A stretch of 64,000 nt of DNA from Chryseobacterium scophthalmum (GCF_900143185.1 NZ_FSRQ01000002.1:496001-560000), one strand, 5' to 3'; positions 45,541 through 54,851 are shown, numbered from the stretch's first letter. The notes: generated by a model not told the origin, from the sequence alone. Made by a program: numbers and translations.

Positions 45541-45906
45541 TTATTTTTCTTCCTGAATGGCTTTCACATTTTTCCAGGTGGTTCCGTCATAAACCTCAAC
45601 TCCGTTTTTCTTCAAAATTTCTACAGCCTGATCCGCCTGTATACCTTTGTTGCAGAAAACCACTACTTTTTTTCCTTTCAGATTTTCAATATTATTTTGA
45701 AGTTCAGCCAAAGGAATATTCACGGCGTCTTTCGCTGTTGCCTCAGAATATTGTTCTGGAATTCTTACGTCAACCAAAACCATGTCGGAGCTTTTTACAA
45801 CCTCCTTGATATTGGTTTTAATAGTATTGTCTGATACTGCTTTTGTTTTACAACTATTTAACGCAAATACTGAAATCAGAATTAGCGCACCTATTTTTAC
45901 TTTCAT
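45541..45906 (-). CDS. Rhodanese-like lipoprotein
   Basis: A 121-residue protein with lipobox ALNSC near residue 18 and a single rhodanese domain with the active cysteine in VVFCNKGIQADQA, after DMVLVDVRIPEQYSE. It would sit in the periplasm and carry sulfur as a persulfide. It begins one base after the end of the MBL-rhodanese gene. Confidence 0.85.
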   Translation of the reverse strand: MKVKIGALILISVFALNSCKTKAVSDNTIKTNIKEVVKSSDMVLVDVRIPEQYSEATAKDAVNIPLAELQNNIENLKGKKVVVFCNKGIQADQAVEILKKNGVEVYDGTTWKNVKAIQEEK

Positions 45907-47316
45907 CTACAATGTTTTAGATTGACATACAAAATCTGAAACAGGAAGTTTTTCTGTTTTTTTGATGCCGTTAAAACCGCCTTCTATTTCTGTGAAATTT
46001 CTGATTCCGTGTGAGTTAAGGATGCTTGCTGCAATCATGCTTCTGTAACCTCCTGCACAATGCAAAAAGAAATGTTCAGAATCATCAATGGTAGAAACCC
46101 AGTCGCTGATTGTATCCAAAGGTCTGCTGTAAGCGTTGTCGATATGTTCCGCTGAATATTCTCCGATTTTTCTTACATCAATCACTTTTGAATTTTCATT
46201 AAATGCTTCTGCAAATTCGGCAGGGGAGATTCTTTTTACTTCGTCGATTTCTTTTGTTGAATTTTTCCAGGCTTCAAAACCACCTTTTAAATATCCTAAA
46301 ACATTATCAAAACCAACTCTGCTTAATCTTGTTATAACTTCTTCTTCAGTTCCTTCGTCAGAAACCAGTAATAAAGGATGTTTTACATCTACGATAAGAC
46401 TTCCTACCCACGGTGCAAAATCACCTTTTAAACCGATATTGATTGCATTTGGAATATATCCTTTATGAAAATCTGCAGGTCCTCTTGTATCTAAAATCAA
46501 AGCTCCTGTTTCTTCAGCAAAACTTTCAAAATCTTCTACCGAAATAGGGTTTAAACCTCTATCCATCACCGTATCTAAGCTATCGTAACCACCTTTATTC
46601 ATGGCAACATTCATCCCGAAATATTTGGGTGGCGCAGTTAATCCGTCTAAAACTTCTCTTATAAATGATTCTTTATCAGGCTGATTCAGCGCATAATTTG
46701 TTCTTTTTTGATTCCCTAAAATATCTACGGTCTCTTTCTGCATATTTTTTCCGCAAGCCGAACCCGCTCCATGAGCCGGATAAACCGTAATACTGTCATC
46801 TAAAGGAAGAATTTTATTGTGTAAACTTTCATATAAAATTCCTGCAAGATCTTCCTGCGTAACGCTTCCCGCTTTCTGAGCAAGATCAGGTCGCCCTACA
46901 TCACCTAAAAACAAAGTATCTCCTGTGAAAATAGCAGTTTCTGTACCGTTTTCATCAATTAAAAGATAGGTTGTACTTTCCATCGTGTGACCCGGAGTGT
47001 GAAGTACTTTTATTTTGATCTTTCCGATTTCAAAAATCTGGTTGTCTTCAGCGATAATTGCTTCAAATTCAGGCTGTGCAGTGGGTCCGTAAACAATAGG
47101 AGCATTGGTTTTTTTACTTAAATCTAAGTGACCCGAAACAAAATCTGCATGAAAATGAGTTTCAAAAATATATTTTAAAGTGACATTGTCTTTTTCAAGA
47201 CGGTCAAGATATGGTTTTACTTCTCTCAGCGGATCTATGATTGCTGCTTCATTTTCTGATACGATATAATATGCGCCTTGTGCTAAACAGCCTGTATATA
47301 TTTGCTCAATTTTCAT
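45907..47316 (-). CDS. Metallo-beta-lactamase fold protein fused to two rhodanese domains (persulfide dioxygenase-like)
   Basis: A 469-residue protein. The MBL domain (residues 1-240) has THFHADFVSGH, with HxHxDH, and the later metal ligand sites HTPGHTMES, FTGDTLFLGDVGRPD and VYPAHGAGSACG. Rhodanese 1 (about 255-350) has LILDTRGPADFHKG but reads LLLVSDEGTEEE where the cysteine loop should be, so it lacks the active cysteine. Rhodanese 2 has FLHCAGGYRSM with a good active cysteine. MBL-rhodanese fusions oxidise glutathione persulfide or a related low-molecular-weight thiol to sulfite and thiosulfate. It heads the operon with the rhodanese lipoprotein and thioredoxin, fitting sulfide detoxification. 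Confidence 0.9.
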   Translation of the reverse strand: MKIEQIYTGCLAQGAYYIVSENEAAIIDPLREVKPYLDRLEKDNVTLKYIFETHFHADFVSGHLDLSKKTNAPIVYGPTAQPEFEAIIAEDNQIFEIGKIKIKVLHTPGHTMESTTYLLIDENGTETAIFTGDTLFLGDVGRPDLAQKAGSVTQEDLAGILYESLHNKILPLDDSITVYPAHGAGSACGKNMQKETVDILGNQKRTNYALNQPDKESFIREVLDGLTAPPKYFGMNVAMNKGGYDSLDTVMDRGLNPISVEDFESFAEETGALILDTRGPADFHKGYIPNAINIGLKGDFAPWVGSLIVDVKHPLLLVSDEGTEEEVITRLSRVGFDNVLGYLKGGFEAWKNSTKEIDEVKRISPAEFAEAFNENSKVIDVRKIGEYSAEHIDNAYSRPLDTISDWVSTIDDSEHFFLHCAGGYRSMIAASILNSHGIRNFTEIEGGFNGIKKTEKLPVSDFVCQSKTL

Positions 47317-47665
47317 CTTTAGGGTGAGAATTTTTTTTGTTCTTTAATCTACAAAAATCGGATTTTATTTTTTAATACCCGCTAAAATAAAATATCTGTT
47401 GTAATAGAATAAATCTATAAAGTCTTATTTAGTCTAAATTATAAAATAATATCGGTGTTTTAATGCTTCTTATTTAGCTTTTCAATCCTTGAATTAAAAA
47501 TTATTTTATGTTAAAGATTTGTTTAAATCAATTGAATACTATGTTTAGATATATGACTTTTGTCTTCAGTTATTACCAAAAAAGAACTTTCAAAGTAAAA
47601 AACTCAAGTGTATGTTCTTTTTTACTTTGAAAGTTTTGATAATGGATGATGTATAAGAATTAATT
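47317..47665. other. Intergenic gap before the persulfide operon
   Basis: A/T-rich sequence with a strong 18-bp inverted repeat at 47585-47635 (listed separately). The promoter of the MBL-rhodanese gene must be within the first 100 bases but was not resolved. No other elements were recognised. Confidence 0.5.
47585..47640. terminator. Terminator after the YadA-head-like gene
   Basis: An 18-base arm (AACTTTCAAAGTAAAAAA, 47585-47602) and its perfect complement (47618-47635), loop of 15 bases. It lies past the stop of the minus-strand gene that ends at 47666. Confidence 0.75.
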
Positions 47666-48835
47666 TTAGTTATCCAGTTGTTTCCAGGCAGACCCTGTCC
47701 AGCCGAAAAAATGCTGATCTTGAAAAACAATTGTTCCTTCACCACCATTTGGAATAGGAGTGACAGCGCCATCGGTCAAAGCATTGTCGGAATAATCTGT
47801 GGAAATTTTTAGAGCACCATCTATATCCAATGTCTCTGCGGGATCTATATTATTAATACCTATTTTTCCTGATGGTGCAGCTTCTGTTCCGGTAAGTTCT
47901 GTTCCGAAAATTGCACCTCCAATGTTGAGTTGATTGCTCCCAGAGCTAGAGGTTACATCTTGTTTAGCTCCGATAATGATATTATTGGTCGTACCATCTG
48001 CAATTTTATTTCCTGCTGTAAATCCGATTGCTATATTGTGGCTTCCTGTTTTATTATTGATGTTTGATAAAGTGCTGTGTCCGATCGCAATATTTTCATA
48101 ACCTGTTGTATTAAAAAGAAGGCTGCTTTGTCCTACTGCGATATTTCCATTGCCTGTCGTATTCGCAACCATAGCGTTATTACCTATTGCTACATTTAAG
48201 GCTCCTGAAGTGCTATTATATAAATTGTAACTACCTACCGCAACATTATGTGTACCTGTGGTGTTTTTTGTCAAAACCTGATTCCCTAATACTGTATTAC
48301 TGCTTTTATTACCTGTTCCCCTTCCTACGGTAATGTCATTCACGATTAAATCACCTCCTGTAATGGCTTTAATCTCATTCTTTGAATTTTTTGTATGATA
48401 AATTCGCACCTTTTCGGTATTATTAGTTTTCATTACAAAATCACTAGAATTTGTAGTTCCTATAAAATTATCTGCTGAAGCTGTGTTCCCAGAAATAGAC
48501 CAATTGTTTCCTGTGTTTACTTTTTGCCAAACATCACCATCAAAATAGAAAATTCCTATACTCGTTACATTTTTTGTTTTGAGACTTACATCTGCAATAT
48601 TTAATGGTGAGGTTACATATACAATAGCGGATTTTTGGTCAACGTTGTAAAGGCTATCCTTTGCTTTTAGTTCGGTTCCTGTAAGCCTTGGAACAATGAC
48701 TCCATCAATTTTTGAAAAATCTGATGGAGTTGCCATAATGTCTAAGGTTGCTTTTGGGCTTTCGGTGTTTATTCCCACTTGGGCAATCGAAATAATAGAA
48801 CCTAACATACTTATTATTAGTATTATTTTCTTCAT
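47666..48835 (-). CDS. Secreted surface protein with trimeric-adhesin-head-like repeats
   Basis: A 389-residue protein with a signal peptide (KIILIISMLGSIISIAQ). The segment about residues 180-290 has repeats of about 17 residues with the pattern N(V/I)A(V/I)G, for example HNVAVGSYNLYNSTSG, LNVAIGNNAMVANTTG and GNIAVGQSSLLFNTTG. These match the left-handed beta-roll of YadA heads and tail-fibre proteins. The start (QVGINTESPKATLDIM) and end (FFGWTGSAWKQLDN) follow a pattern common in flavobacterial surface proteins. No T9SS domain is seen. Confidence 0.7.
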   Translation of the reverse strand: MKKIILIISMLGSIISIAQVGINTESPKATLDIMATPSDFSKIDGVIVPRLTGTELKAKDSLYNVDQKSAIVYVTSPLNIADVSLKTKNVTSIGIFYFDGDVWQKVNTGNNWSISGNTASADNFIGTTNSSDFVMKTNNTEKVRIYHTKNSKNEIKAITGGDLIVNDITVGRGTGNKSSNTVLGNQVLTKNTTGTHNVAVGSYNLYNSTSGALNVAIGNNAMVANTTGNGNIAVGQSSLLFNTTGYENIAIGHSTLSNINNKTGSHNIAIGFTAGNKIADGTTNNIIIGAKQDVTSSSGSNQLNIGGAIFGTELTGTEAAPSGKIGINNIDPAETLDIDGALKISTDYSDNALTDGAVTPIPNGGEGTIVFQDQHFFGWTGSAWKQLDN

Positions 48836-49387
48836 TCTTTTTTATAAATTAAATTACAATACATGATAAATTACAAAAATCCATAATCAAGGTTTGTTTT
48901 TTTGAAGATGAGATTTTGAAATGACTTAGAGGTTTGCAAATTTAAATTACTGATAAACAGATTATGTGGTGTGATTTTGTTCTTGTGTGGTATTTATTTG
49001 ATGAAAATCACAAAATATTGAAAATGTATAAAAATTAATTATTTTAAAAATTTATTTCGGTATCAATAAATAAATCTGTTTTTTTTGATTAGGAATGAAA
49101 GGTTGAATTCAAAAAAAAGTATTTTAAGTATACCCGTTGTGCATTTTGTAAATTAAATAATTGATATTTAAACGATTGTATTTCTTTTCTAAATGAAATG
49201 CCTTTGTTTATCTTAAAGAAAGCATTTATTGTAAAAACTTTGTCTGTCTTGGCGATTAAAAAAAGCACAAGGATATACAAAGAGTTTAAAAAACTGAAAT
49301 AAAGTTGAACAAAGCCGTTTCACTTATTTTCGAAAAACAAAGATTCAAAATACACAACGGTTTCTAAGTATATAATTGTATGTTGTG
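48836..49387. other. Non-coding gap of 552 bases
   Basis: Sequence is about three quarters A/T with no recognisable promoter of the minus-strand gene at 48835. A short open frame at 49089-49280 on the minus strand has an unremarkable composition and no protein similarity and is probably accidental. It could hold the promoter of the surface protein gene. Nothing else was recognised. Confidence 0.4.
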
Positions 49388-50304
49388 TCACACAAGGTGA
49401 TTCTGCATTTCTACATCACGTGACCTTTCATTACGAAACGCTTCAGGAGTACAGTACATATATTTTTTAAAATATTTGTTAAAATTAGACTTGTCTGAAA
49501 AACCTAATCTCCCTCCGATTTCGTTTACCGTAAGGTCGGTACTCTTTAGTAGCCTTTCTGCCTCCAAAATTATACGTTCTTTAATAATTGTTCCTGTAGA
49601 CTTTCCAAATTTTGCTTTAGAAATTGTGCTTAGATAATGAGGTGTAATACACATTTCGTTTGCATATTCTTTTGGGAGTTTCCATTCTTTGAACTTCATG
49701 TCAATCAGTTCTTTAAAGTTTTGTGCCAATGTACTTTTATGGTTTTTTTTCAGTAAAATAGAATCGGTTCCTAGATTAAAATACCTTTTATACTTTACCA
49801 AGGCAGCTTTCAAATAAAGACAAATCAATTCTTTATATTCATTTTTAGACCTGCGATATTCGTTTTTAACAAGATTTGCCAAAGAAATCCATTCTTTAAT
49901 AGAAGATGCATCAACATCTATATATGGTACATCTCCAAGATTTATCAGATCGCTTTTTATCTTTCGGTTTCCGGTATAGATATGATTGTAAAAAGATTTT
50001 GTAAAATTAATCATAAAACCCTTCGCGTTTTTTAATTCTTCCCAAGAATGTATTTGTCCGTAAGTCATTAAAAAAATACGATTTTTTTAATTTTATAGGA
50101 AATTGAATCGATTGTGTGAGAGCCAAATCCAGACTCAATGATTAACAATGAATAAAAATCATGACGATGATTATGCCTTAAGCTTTTTACATGAACTGAA
50201 AAATCTTCTAAGCTACAGATATTAAAACCTTCTAATTGTTGGATGGTAGGAACTAAATTATTTACCGAGTATGTACATAAGTCATTGCTTTCTTCCACTA
50301 TCAA
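49388..50304 (-). pseudogene. AraC-family transcriptional regulator, frameshifted
   Basis: The N-terminal piece (50068-50304) has the cupin-like arm HNHRHDFYSLLIIESGFGSH and the C-terminal piece (49388-50068) the double helix-turn-helix (YANEMCITPHYLSTISKAKFG, then VNEIGGRLGFSDKSNFNKYF, trimmed here to their cores). Adding one base to the seven-T run 50082-50088 joins them as KKNRIFLMTYGQIHSWEEL, the usual cupin-arm strand of this family, giving 305 residues. The start is TTG at 50304 or GTG at 50298, since an in-frame stop lies upstream. As written, the reading frame is broken between the ligand arm and the DNA-binding domain. Confidence 0.75.
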
Positions 50305-50517
50305 AATTTTTTGTTAAAGATGCAGGTTATTTACTTCGGCAATTTACTGATAAGTATTTTATCGACATTTAGAAAATTGAGAATTGATTTAAACTAATGA
50401 TATTCAAATTCATATAGATCATTTAGCTATTTTTGTTTTTTTATAGAGTATTGCAATAATATAGTTGTTTTTTTAATATTCACTAAAAATCATATCTTTA
50501 AATCATAAAAATATCAA

Positions 50518-52044
50518 ATGGCAGACAAAACAAAATTTATCGAAGAACTTTCTACAAGATATACTCCAAAAGGAGAACATATTATTTTAGGAAAAGGAAT
50601 GTTGGATGGCGAAGTAGTTACTGAAGTCAATGTTACGATTCCTTTAAAAACTATCAACCGTCACGGTTTGATTGCCGGAGCTACCGGAACTGGAAAAACA
50701 AAAACACTTCAGGTTTTCGCCGAACAGCTTTCTCATGCAGGAATTCCGTCTTTGGTTTTAGATATCAAAGGTGATTTTTCGGGAATTGCAGAGGCGGGAC
50801 AAATGAATTCTATCATTGAAGAACGATATGCAAAAACACAGCTTCCGTATAATCCGCAGGCTTTTCCTGTTGAATTGATGAGCATTTCGGGTGGAAAAGG
50901 TGTGAAATTACGTGCAACGGTTACCGAATTTGGACCTGTTTTGTTAAGCAAGATTTTAGAATTGAATGATACTCAGCAAAGCATCATGTCGATTGTTTTT
51001 AAATATTGCGATGATAAAGGTTTGCCTTTAATTGATTTAAACGATTTAAAGAAAGTTCTGCAATATGTAACCGATAATCCGCAAGGTAAAGCAGAATTGT
51101 CTGCCAATTACGGTTCTATTGCTCCAGCTTCTTTAGGGGCAATGTTGAGGTCAATTGTTGCTTTAGAGCAGCAAGGTGCCGCAGATTTCTTTGGTGAACT
51201 GAGTTTCGATGTTCACGATTTGTTGGAAACACGTGATGGAAAAGGTGTTGTCAATATTTTAAGAGTTGCTGATATTCAAAACAAGCCACAACTGTTTTCA
51301 ACATTTATGCTTTCGCTTTTTGCTGAAATTTATATGAGTTTCCCTGAAGAAGGTGATAGTGGAAAACCAAAATTGGTTCTCTTCATTGATGAGGCGCATT
51401 TGATTTTTGATGAATCTTCAAAAGCACTGGTTTCGCAAATCGAAACGATGGTAAAACTGATTCGCTCTAAAGGTGTCGGGATTTACTTTATTACTCAGAT
51501 TCCTGGTGATGTTCCTGAAAATGTTCTTTCTCAATTGGGTTTAAAAATCCAGCATGCATTGAGAGGTTTTACCGCAAAAGATAAAAAAGAAATTTCTAAA
51601 GCGGTTGAAAATTATCCTACAACAGAGTTTTATAATGCTTCTGAGTTGATACAGAATTTAGGAATTGGGGAAGCTTTTATCACCGCTTTGGATGAAAAAG
51701 GAATTCCAACACCGCTTGTTCACACGTATCTGATTTCTCCTGAATCAAGAATGGATGTGTTGAATGATGCCGAAGTTTCAGAATTAACATCAAAGTCTGC
51801 ATTGGTTTCAAAATATGAAAAACCAATCGACAGCGAGTCTGCCTACGAAATTTTAGTAAGAAGAATGGAACAGGCTGTTGAAAATTCGGCTCCAACTCAA
51901 AAAACAAAACCAGTGAAAGAAGAACCGGGAATGTTTGAGCAGGTTCTTAAAAGCAGTGCAGGAAGAACTTTCGCCAATACTCTGATGAGAGAAGGTGCAA
52001 AAGCGATTCTGGGAATGTTTGGCTTGGGTGGAAGAAAAAGATAG
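50518..52044 (+). CDS. HerA-like ATPase (DUF853 / YjgR family)
   Basis: A 508-residue protein of the HerA/FtsK P-loop family. Walker A is IAGATGTGKTKTLQ near residue 54 and Walker B is LVLFIDEAHLIFDES. The DUF853 group has an unclear role, possibly DNA translocation, and does not need NurA here. No nuclease gene is adjacent on the same transcript, and the next gene (DEDDh exonuclease) is 125 bases away. No signal peptide. Confidence 0.85.
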   Translation: MADKTKFIEELSTRYTPKGEHIILGKGMLDGEVVTEVNVTIPLKTINRHGLIAGATGTGKTKTLQVFAEQLSHAGIPSLVLDIKGDFSGIAEAGQMNSIIEERYAKTQLPYNPQAFPVELMSISGGKGVKLRATVTEFGPVLLSKILELNDTQQSIMSIVFKYCDDKGLPLIDLNDLKKVLQYVTDNPQGKAELSANYGSIAPASLGAMLRSIVALEQQGAADFFGELSFDVHDLLETRDGKGVVNILRVADIQNKPQLFSTFMLSLFAEIYMSFPEEGDSGKPKLVLFIDEAHLIFDESSKALVSQIETMVKLIRSKGVGIYFITQIPGDVPENVLSQLGLKIQHALRGFTAKDKKEISKAVENYPTTEFYNASELIQNLGIGEAFITALDEKGIPTPLVHTYLISPESRMDVLNDAEVSELTSKSALVSKYEKPIDSESAYEILVRRMEQAVENSAPTQKTKPVKEEPGMFEQVLKSSAGRTFANTLMREGAKAILGMFGLGGRKR

Positions 52045-52169
52045 TGTTTTGAGTGGTCGGTTTTTGGATTTCTTAAAGTAATTTCATTATTTTAGCAGAA
52101 TTGCCTTTTAGTAAAATCAAAATTTCAAAAGGTTTGATTTTTGATTATAGAAGATTAAGTTAGATTATA

Positions 52170-53393
52170 ATGTATTCAATTATAGATATAGAAAGCAATG
52201 GTGCAGGTTTTAGAAAAGAATGCATTATAGATATCGCCATTTTCAAATATGATGGTCACAAAATCGTAGACCAGTTTATTTCGCTCGTTAATCCGGAAAG
52301 CGAGATTACTCCCTTTGTACAAAAGCTGACGAATATTAGCCCGAAAATGGTGAAAACTGCTCCGAAATTCCATGAATTGGCAAAAAGGGTAGTGGAAATT
52401 ACAGAAGGGACGACTTTGGTAGGACACAATATAGATTTCGATTACAGAATGCTTCGTCAATCTTTTCAAAGGTTGGGTTACGATTTTAAAATCAATACTT
52501 TAGATACAATTCCTTTAGCGAAAAAGCTGATTCCGGATGAGGTAAGTTATTCTTTGGGGAAACTGGTGAAATCATTAGGGATTCCGTTGGTTAACGCACA
52601 TCGTGCAGAAGGTGATGCAAGAGCAACTTTAGAATTGTTTAAATTATTACTTTCAAAAGATACGAATAACGAGATTATTCAGGAGCAACATGAGGAAACA
52701 AATGCTAAAACTTACATCAATAAAATCAAGTTGTTAACTCAGGATTTACCAAGCGAAAAAGGGTTTGTTTATTTCCAGAATGAAGCCGGAAAAATTATTT
52801 TTTCAGATTATGTGCAGGATATTAATAAGTTTTCTAAAAAGCTTTTTAATTCTAAATCAAAAAAATGGGAAAATATTCAGACTGAGGTTGAGCAAATCAA
52901 TTTTGAACTGACGGGAACTGATATTATCGCCAAGTTGATTTTAAATTCAAAAGGAATAAAAAAGAGAGAAACATTGCCTTTCGGGCTGTATTTTAGAAAT
53001 GATAAATATTTAGTAGAAAAAAATACTTTAAATAAAACCGAAAAACCGATTCTTAAATTTAAAGCTTTCACACAAGGCTCAAAAGCGGTACAGTTTATCA
53101 GCAAAATTGAAGAATTTAAAGATATCAATGTTTTCAAAAAGAAAATCGATTTTAGAAAAAGAAACGAGCTTTGGCTGGGAAGCGGAAGAAAGCTTGGTGA
53201 AAAACTTTTCCTGATCATTGATAACGGAAAAGTAACGTCGTATGGTTTTTACGAATTGTTTACTCAAATTCAGACCATGAGTAAAATTTCAAAACTGAAA
53301 ATAGACTTGCCTTTGCCGACTGGCGACCTCATCAATGATTTACAATTGGCGCTGCTTCGAGGTGATTTTGAGACGTTACCGTTACCAAAATAA
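52170..53393 (+). CDS. DEDDh exonuclease with degenerate GIY-YIG-like C-terminus
   Basis: A 407-residue protein. The N-terminal 175 residues are a DnaQ-type 3'-5' exonuclease: IDIESNGAG (motif I), LVGHNIDFDYRML (motif II) and AHRAEGDARATLEL (motif III with His). The rest resembles the exonuclease-UvrC/Cho type arrangement: SEKGFVYFQNEAGKIIFSD lines up with a GIY-YIG nuclease start, then ELTGTDIIAKLILNSK, but the second tyrosine motif is FSD, the arginine is not clear and the usual Glu reads as Asn. The C-terminal nuclease is therefore probably inactive. Role in DNA repair is plausible. Confidence 0.75.
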   Translation: MYSIIDIESNGAGFRKECIIDIAIFKYDGHKIVDQFISLVNPESEITPFVQKLTNISPKMVKTAPKFHELAKRVVEITEGTTLVGHNIDFDYRMLRQSFQRLGYDFKINTLDTIPLAKKLIPDEVSYSLGKLVKSLGIPLVNAHRAEGDARATLELFKLLLSKDTNNEIIQEQHEETNAKTYINKIKLLTQDLPSEKGFVYFQNEAGKIIFSDYVQDINKFSKKLFNSKSKKWENIQTEVEQINFELTGTDIIAKLILNSKGIKKRETLPFGLYFRNDKYLVEKNTLNKTEKPILKFKAFTQGSKAVQFISKIEEFKDINVFKKKIDFRKRNELWLGSGRKLGEKLFLIIDNGKVTSYGFYELFTQIQTMSKISKLKIDLPLPTGDLINDLQLALLRGDFETLPLPK

Positions 53394-53498
53394 AAGAACT
53401 TTTTTAGATGAATCTGTATTTTTGTCAAGAAGAAAAATTTTTTCAAATTAATGTTTTCGCAAAATAAATAGTACTTTTGCAAAAGAATAAAAAAAGCA

Positions 53499-53570
53499 AT
53501 GCAAAATTTTAAACAAAATAAAACTGGTAAAAAGGGAACTGTAAGGTTCTCTAAGGTTTGGAATATTTAA
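53499..53570 (+). CDS. Short leader reading frame before lysA
   Basis: A 23-codon frame, MQNFKQNKTGKKGTVRF followed by SKVWNI, with Lys at positions 5, 8, 11, 12 and 19. It begins 19 bases after a -7 box and ends one base before the proposed antiterminator arm. It could be a leader peptide for attenuation or a small protein. A/T-rich DNA also favours lysine codons, so lysine alone is weak evidence. Confidence 0.4.
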   Translation: MQNFKQNKTGKKGTVRFSKVWNI

Positions 53571-53601
53571 GGAGTTGCCTTGCATAAAAAATAATTATTG
53601 C

Positions 53602-53635
53602 GGCAGACTCTTTTCGGAAGAATCTGCCTTTTTTT
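53602..53635 (+). terminator. Leader terminator of lysA
   Basis: GGCAGA and TCTGCC form the base, an internal mismatch and a further four pairs follow, loop TTCGG, then seven T. It ends 16 bases before the lysA ATG. Confidence 0.75.
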
Positions 53636-53651
53636 ATGTAAAATTGAAATT

Positions 53652-54851
53652 ATGAATTCAAAAGAATTATTAAAGATCGCCAGCGAATTTGGCACACCGG
53701 TGTATGTTTACGATGCAGAATCGATTAAAATCCAATACGAGAAACTTACATCTTCTTTTTTAAAACACACAAAGTTCTTCTATGCTGCAAAGGCATTGAC
53801 CAACATTAATATTTTAAAATATGTAAAGAACTTAGGTGCTTCTTTGGATTGTGTTTCAATAAATGAAGTTAAATTAGGTCTAAAAGCAGGTTTCCCGAAA
53901 GAGAAAATCTTGTTCACTCCAAACTGTGTTGATTTGGCTGAAATTGAGGAAGCAATGACACACGGAGTTCATATCAATATCGATAACATCTCTACTCTTG
54001 AGCAATTCGGTAACAAATACGGAAACACCTATCCAATTTTGGTAAGAATCAATCCGCATATTTTTGCCGGGGGTAATTACAAAATCTCTACAGGTCATAT
54101 CGACTCTAAATTCGGAATTTCTATTCATCAGGTTCGTCATATTGAAAGAGTAATGAAATCTACCAATCTGAATGTAGAAGGTCTTCACATGCACACCGGA
54201 AGCGAAATCAAAGATCCTGATGTTTTCCTTCAGGCTCTTGATATTATGCTTGAATTATCTGAACATTTCCCGAATCTGAAATATCTGGATATGGGAAGTG
54301 GTTTCAAAATTCCTTACCAAGACAGCGAAGAAGAAACCGATGTGAAAACTTTAGGTAAAAAAGTAGAAAAAGTAATCGCAGAATTTTCAAAATCTACAGG
54401 GAAGAAATTCGAACTTTGGTTTGAACCTGGAAAATTTTTAGTTGGAAAAAGCGGTTATTTATTAGTGAAAGCTAATGTCATCAAGCAAACTACTGCAACC
54501 GTTTTTGTTGGAGTAAATTCAGGATTTAACCATTTAATTCGTCCGATGTTCTATGATTCTTACCATCAGATTGAAAATTTATCTAATCCAAAAGGAGCGG
54601 AAAGAATTTATACTGTTGTTGGAAACATCTGTGAAACCGATACCTTTGCTTGGGACAGAAAACTGAATGAAGTAAGAGAAGGCGATATTTTAGCATTCCA
54701 TAATGCAGGAGCTTATGGTTTTGAAATGAGTTCAAACTTTAATTCAAGATTAAAACCTGCGGAAGTTCTTTTCTTAGACGGAAAAGCGCATTTAATCAGA
54801 AAAAGAGATGAATTTGAGGATCTTTTGAGAAATCAGATTGAAATTCTTTAA
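53652..54851 (+). CDS. lysA: Diaminopimelate decarboxylase
   Basis: Last step of lysine synthesis: meso-diaminopimelate to L-lysine and CO2, PLP-dependent. The 399-residue protein has the PLP lysine in KFFYAAKALTN near residue 43, the stretch LHMHTGSEI, and the CExD-type motif VGNICETDTFAWD with the active cysteine near the other subunit. ATG at 53652 is used; a frame from 53598 would begin inside the terminator stem. Its transcription is probably controlled by the leader at 53472-53635. Confidence 0.95.
   Translation: MNSKELLKIASEFGTPVYVYDAESIKIQYEKLTSSFLKHTKFFYAAKALTNINILKYVKNLGASLDCVSINEVKLGLKAGFPKEKILFTPNCVDLAEIEEAMTHGVHINIDNISTLEQFGNKYGNTYPILVRINPHIFAGGNYKISTGHIDSKFGISIHQVRHIERVMKSTNLNVEGLHMHTGSEIKDPDVFLQALDIMLELSEHFPNLKYLDMGSGFKIPYQDSEEETDVKTLGKKVEKVIAEFSKSTGKKFELWFEPGKFLVGKSGYLLVKANVIKQTTATVFVGVNSGFNHLIRPMFYDSYHQIENLSNPKGAERIYTVVGNICETDTFAWDRKLNEVREGDILAFHNAGAYGFEMSSNFNSRLKPAEVLFLDGKAHLIRKRDEFEDLLRNQIEIL

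Larger units (their letters stand above)
53472..53651 (+). promoter_or_regulatory. lysA leader with candidate attenuator
   Basis: TACTTTTG (53472-53479) is a -7 box. A 23-residue frame (53499-53570) has five lysines. GAGTTGCC (53572-53579) can pair with GGCAGACTC (53602-53610). Positions 53602-53607 also pair with 53623-53628, followed by seven T, as a terminator. The two structures exclude each other. No -33 match was found. Confidence 0.5.

Noticed and set aside
49089-49280. Small minus-strand open frame of 63 codons
   Set aside because: No recognisable protein pattern, A/T-rich non-coding composition, no promoter and no conserved neighbour.
50068-50304. Independent small cupin gene
   Set aside because: One added base makes it continuous with the DNA-binding domain of an AraC regulator.
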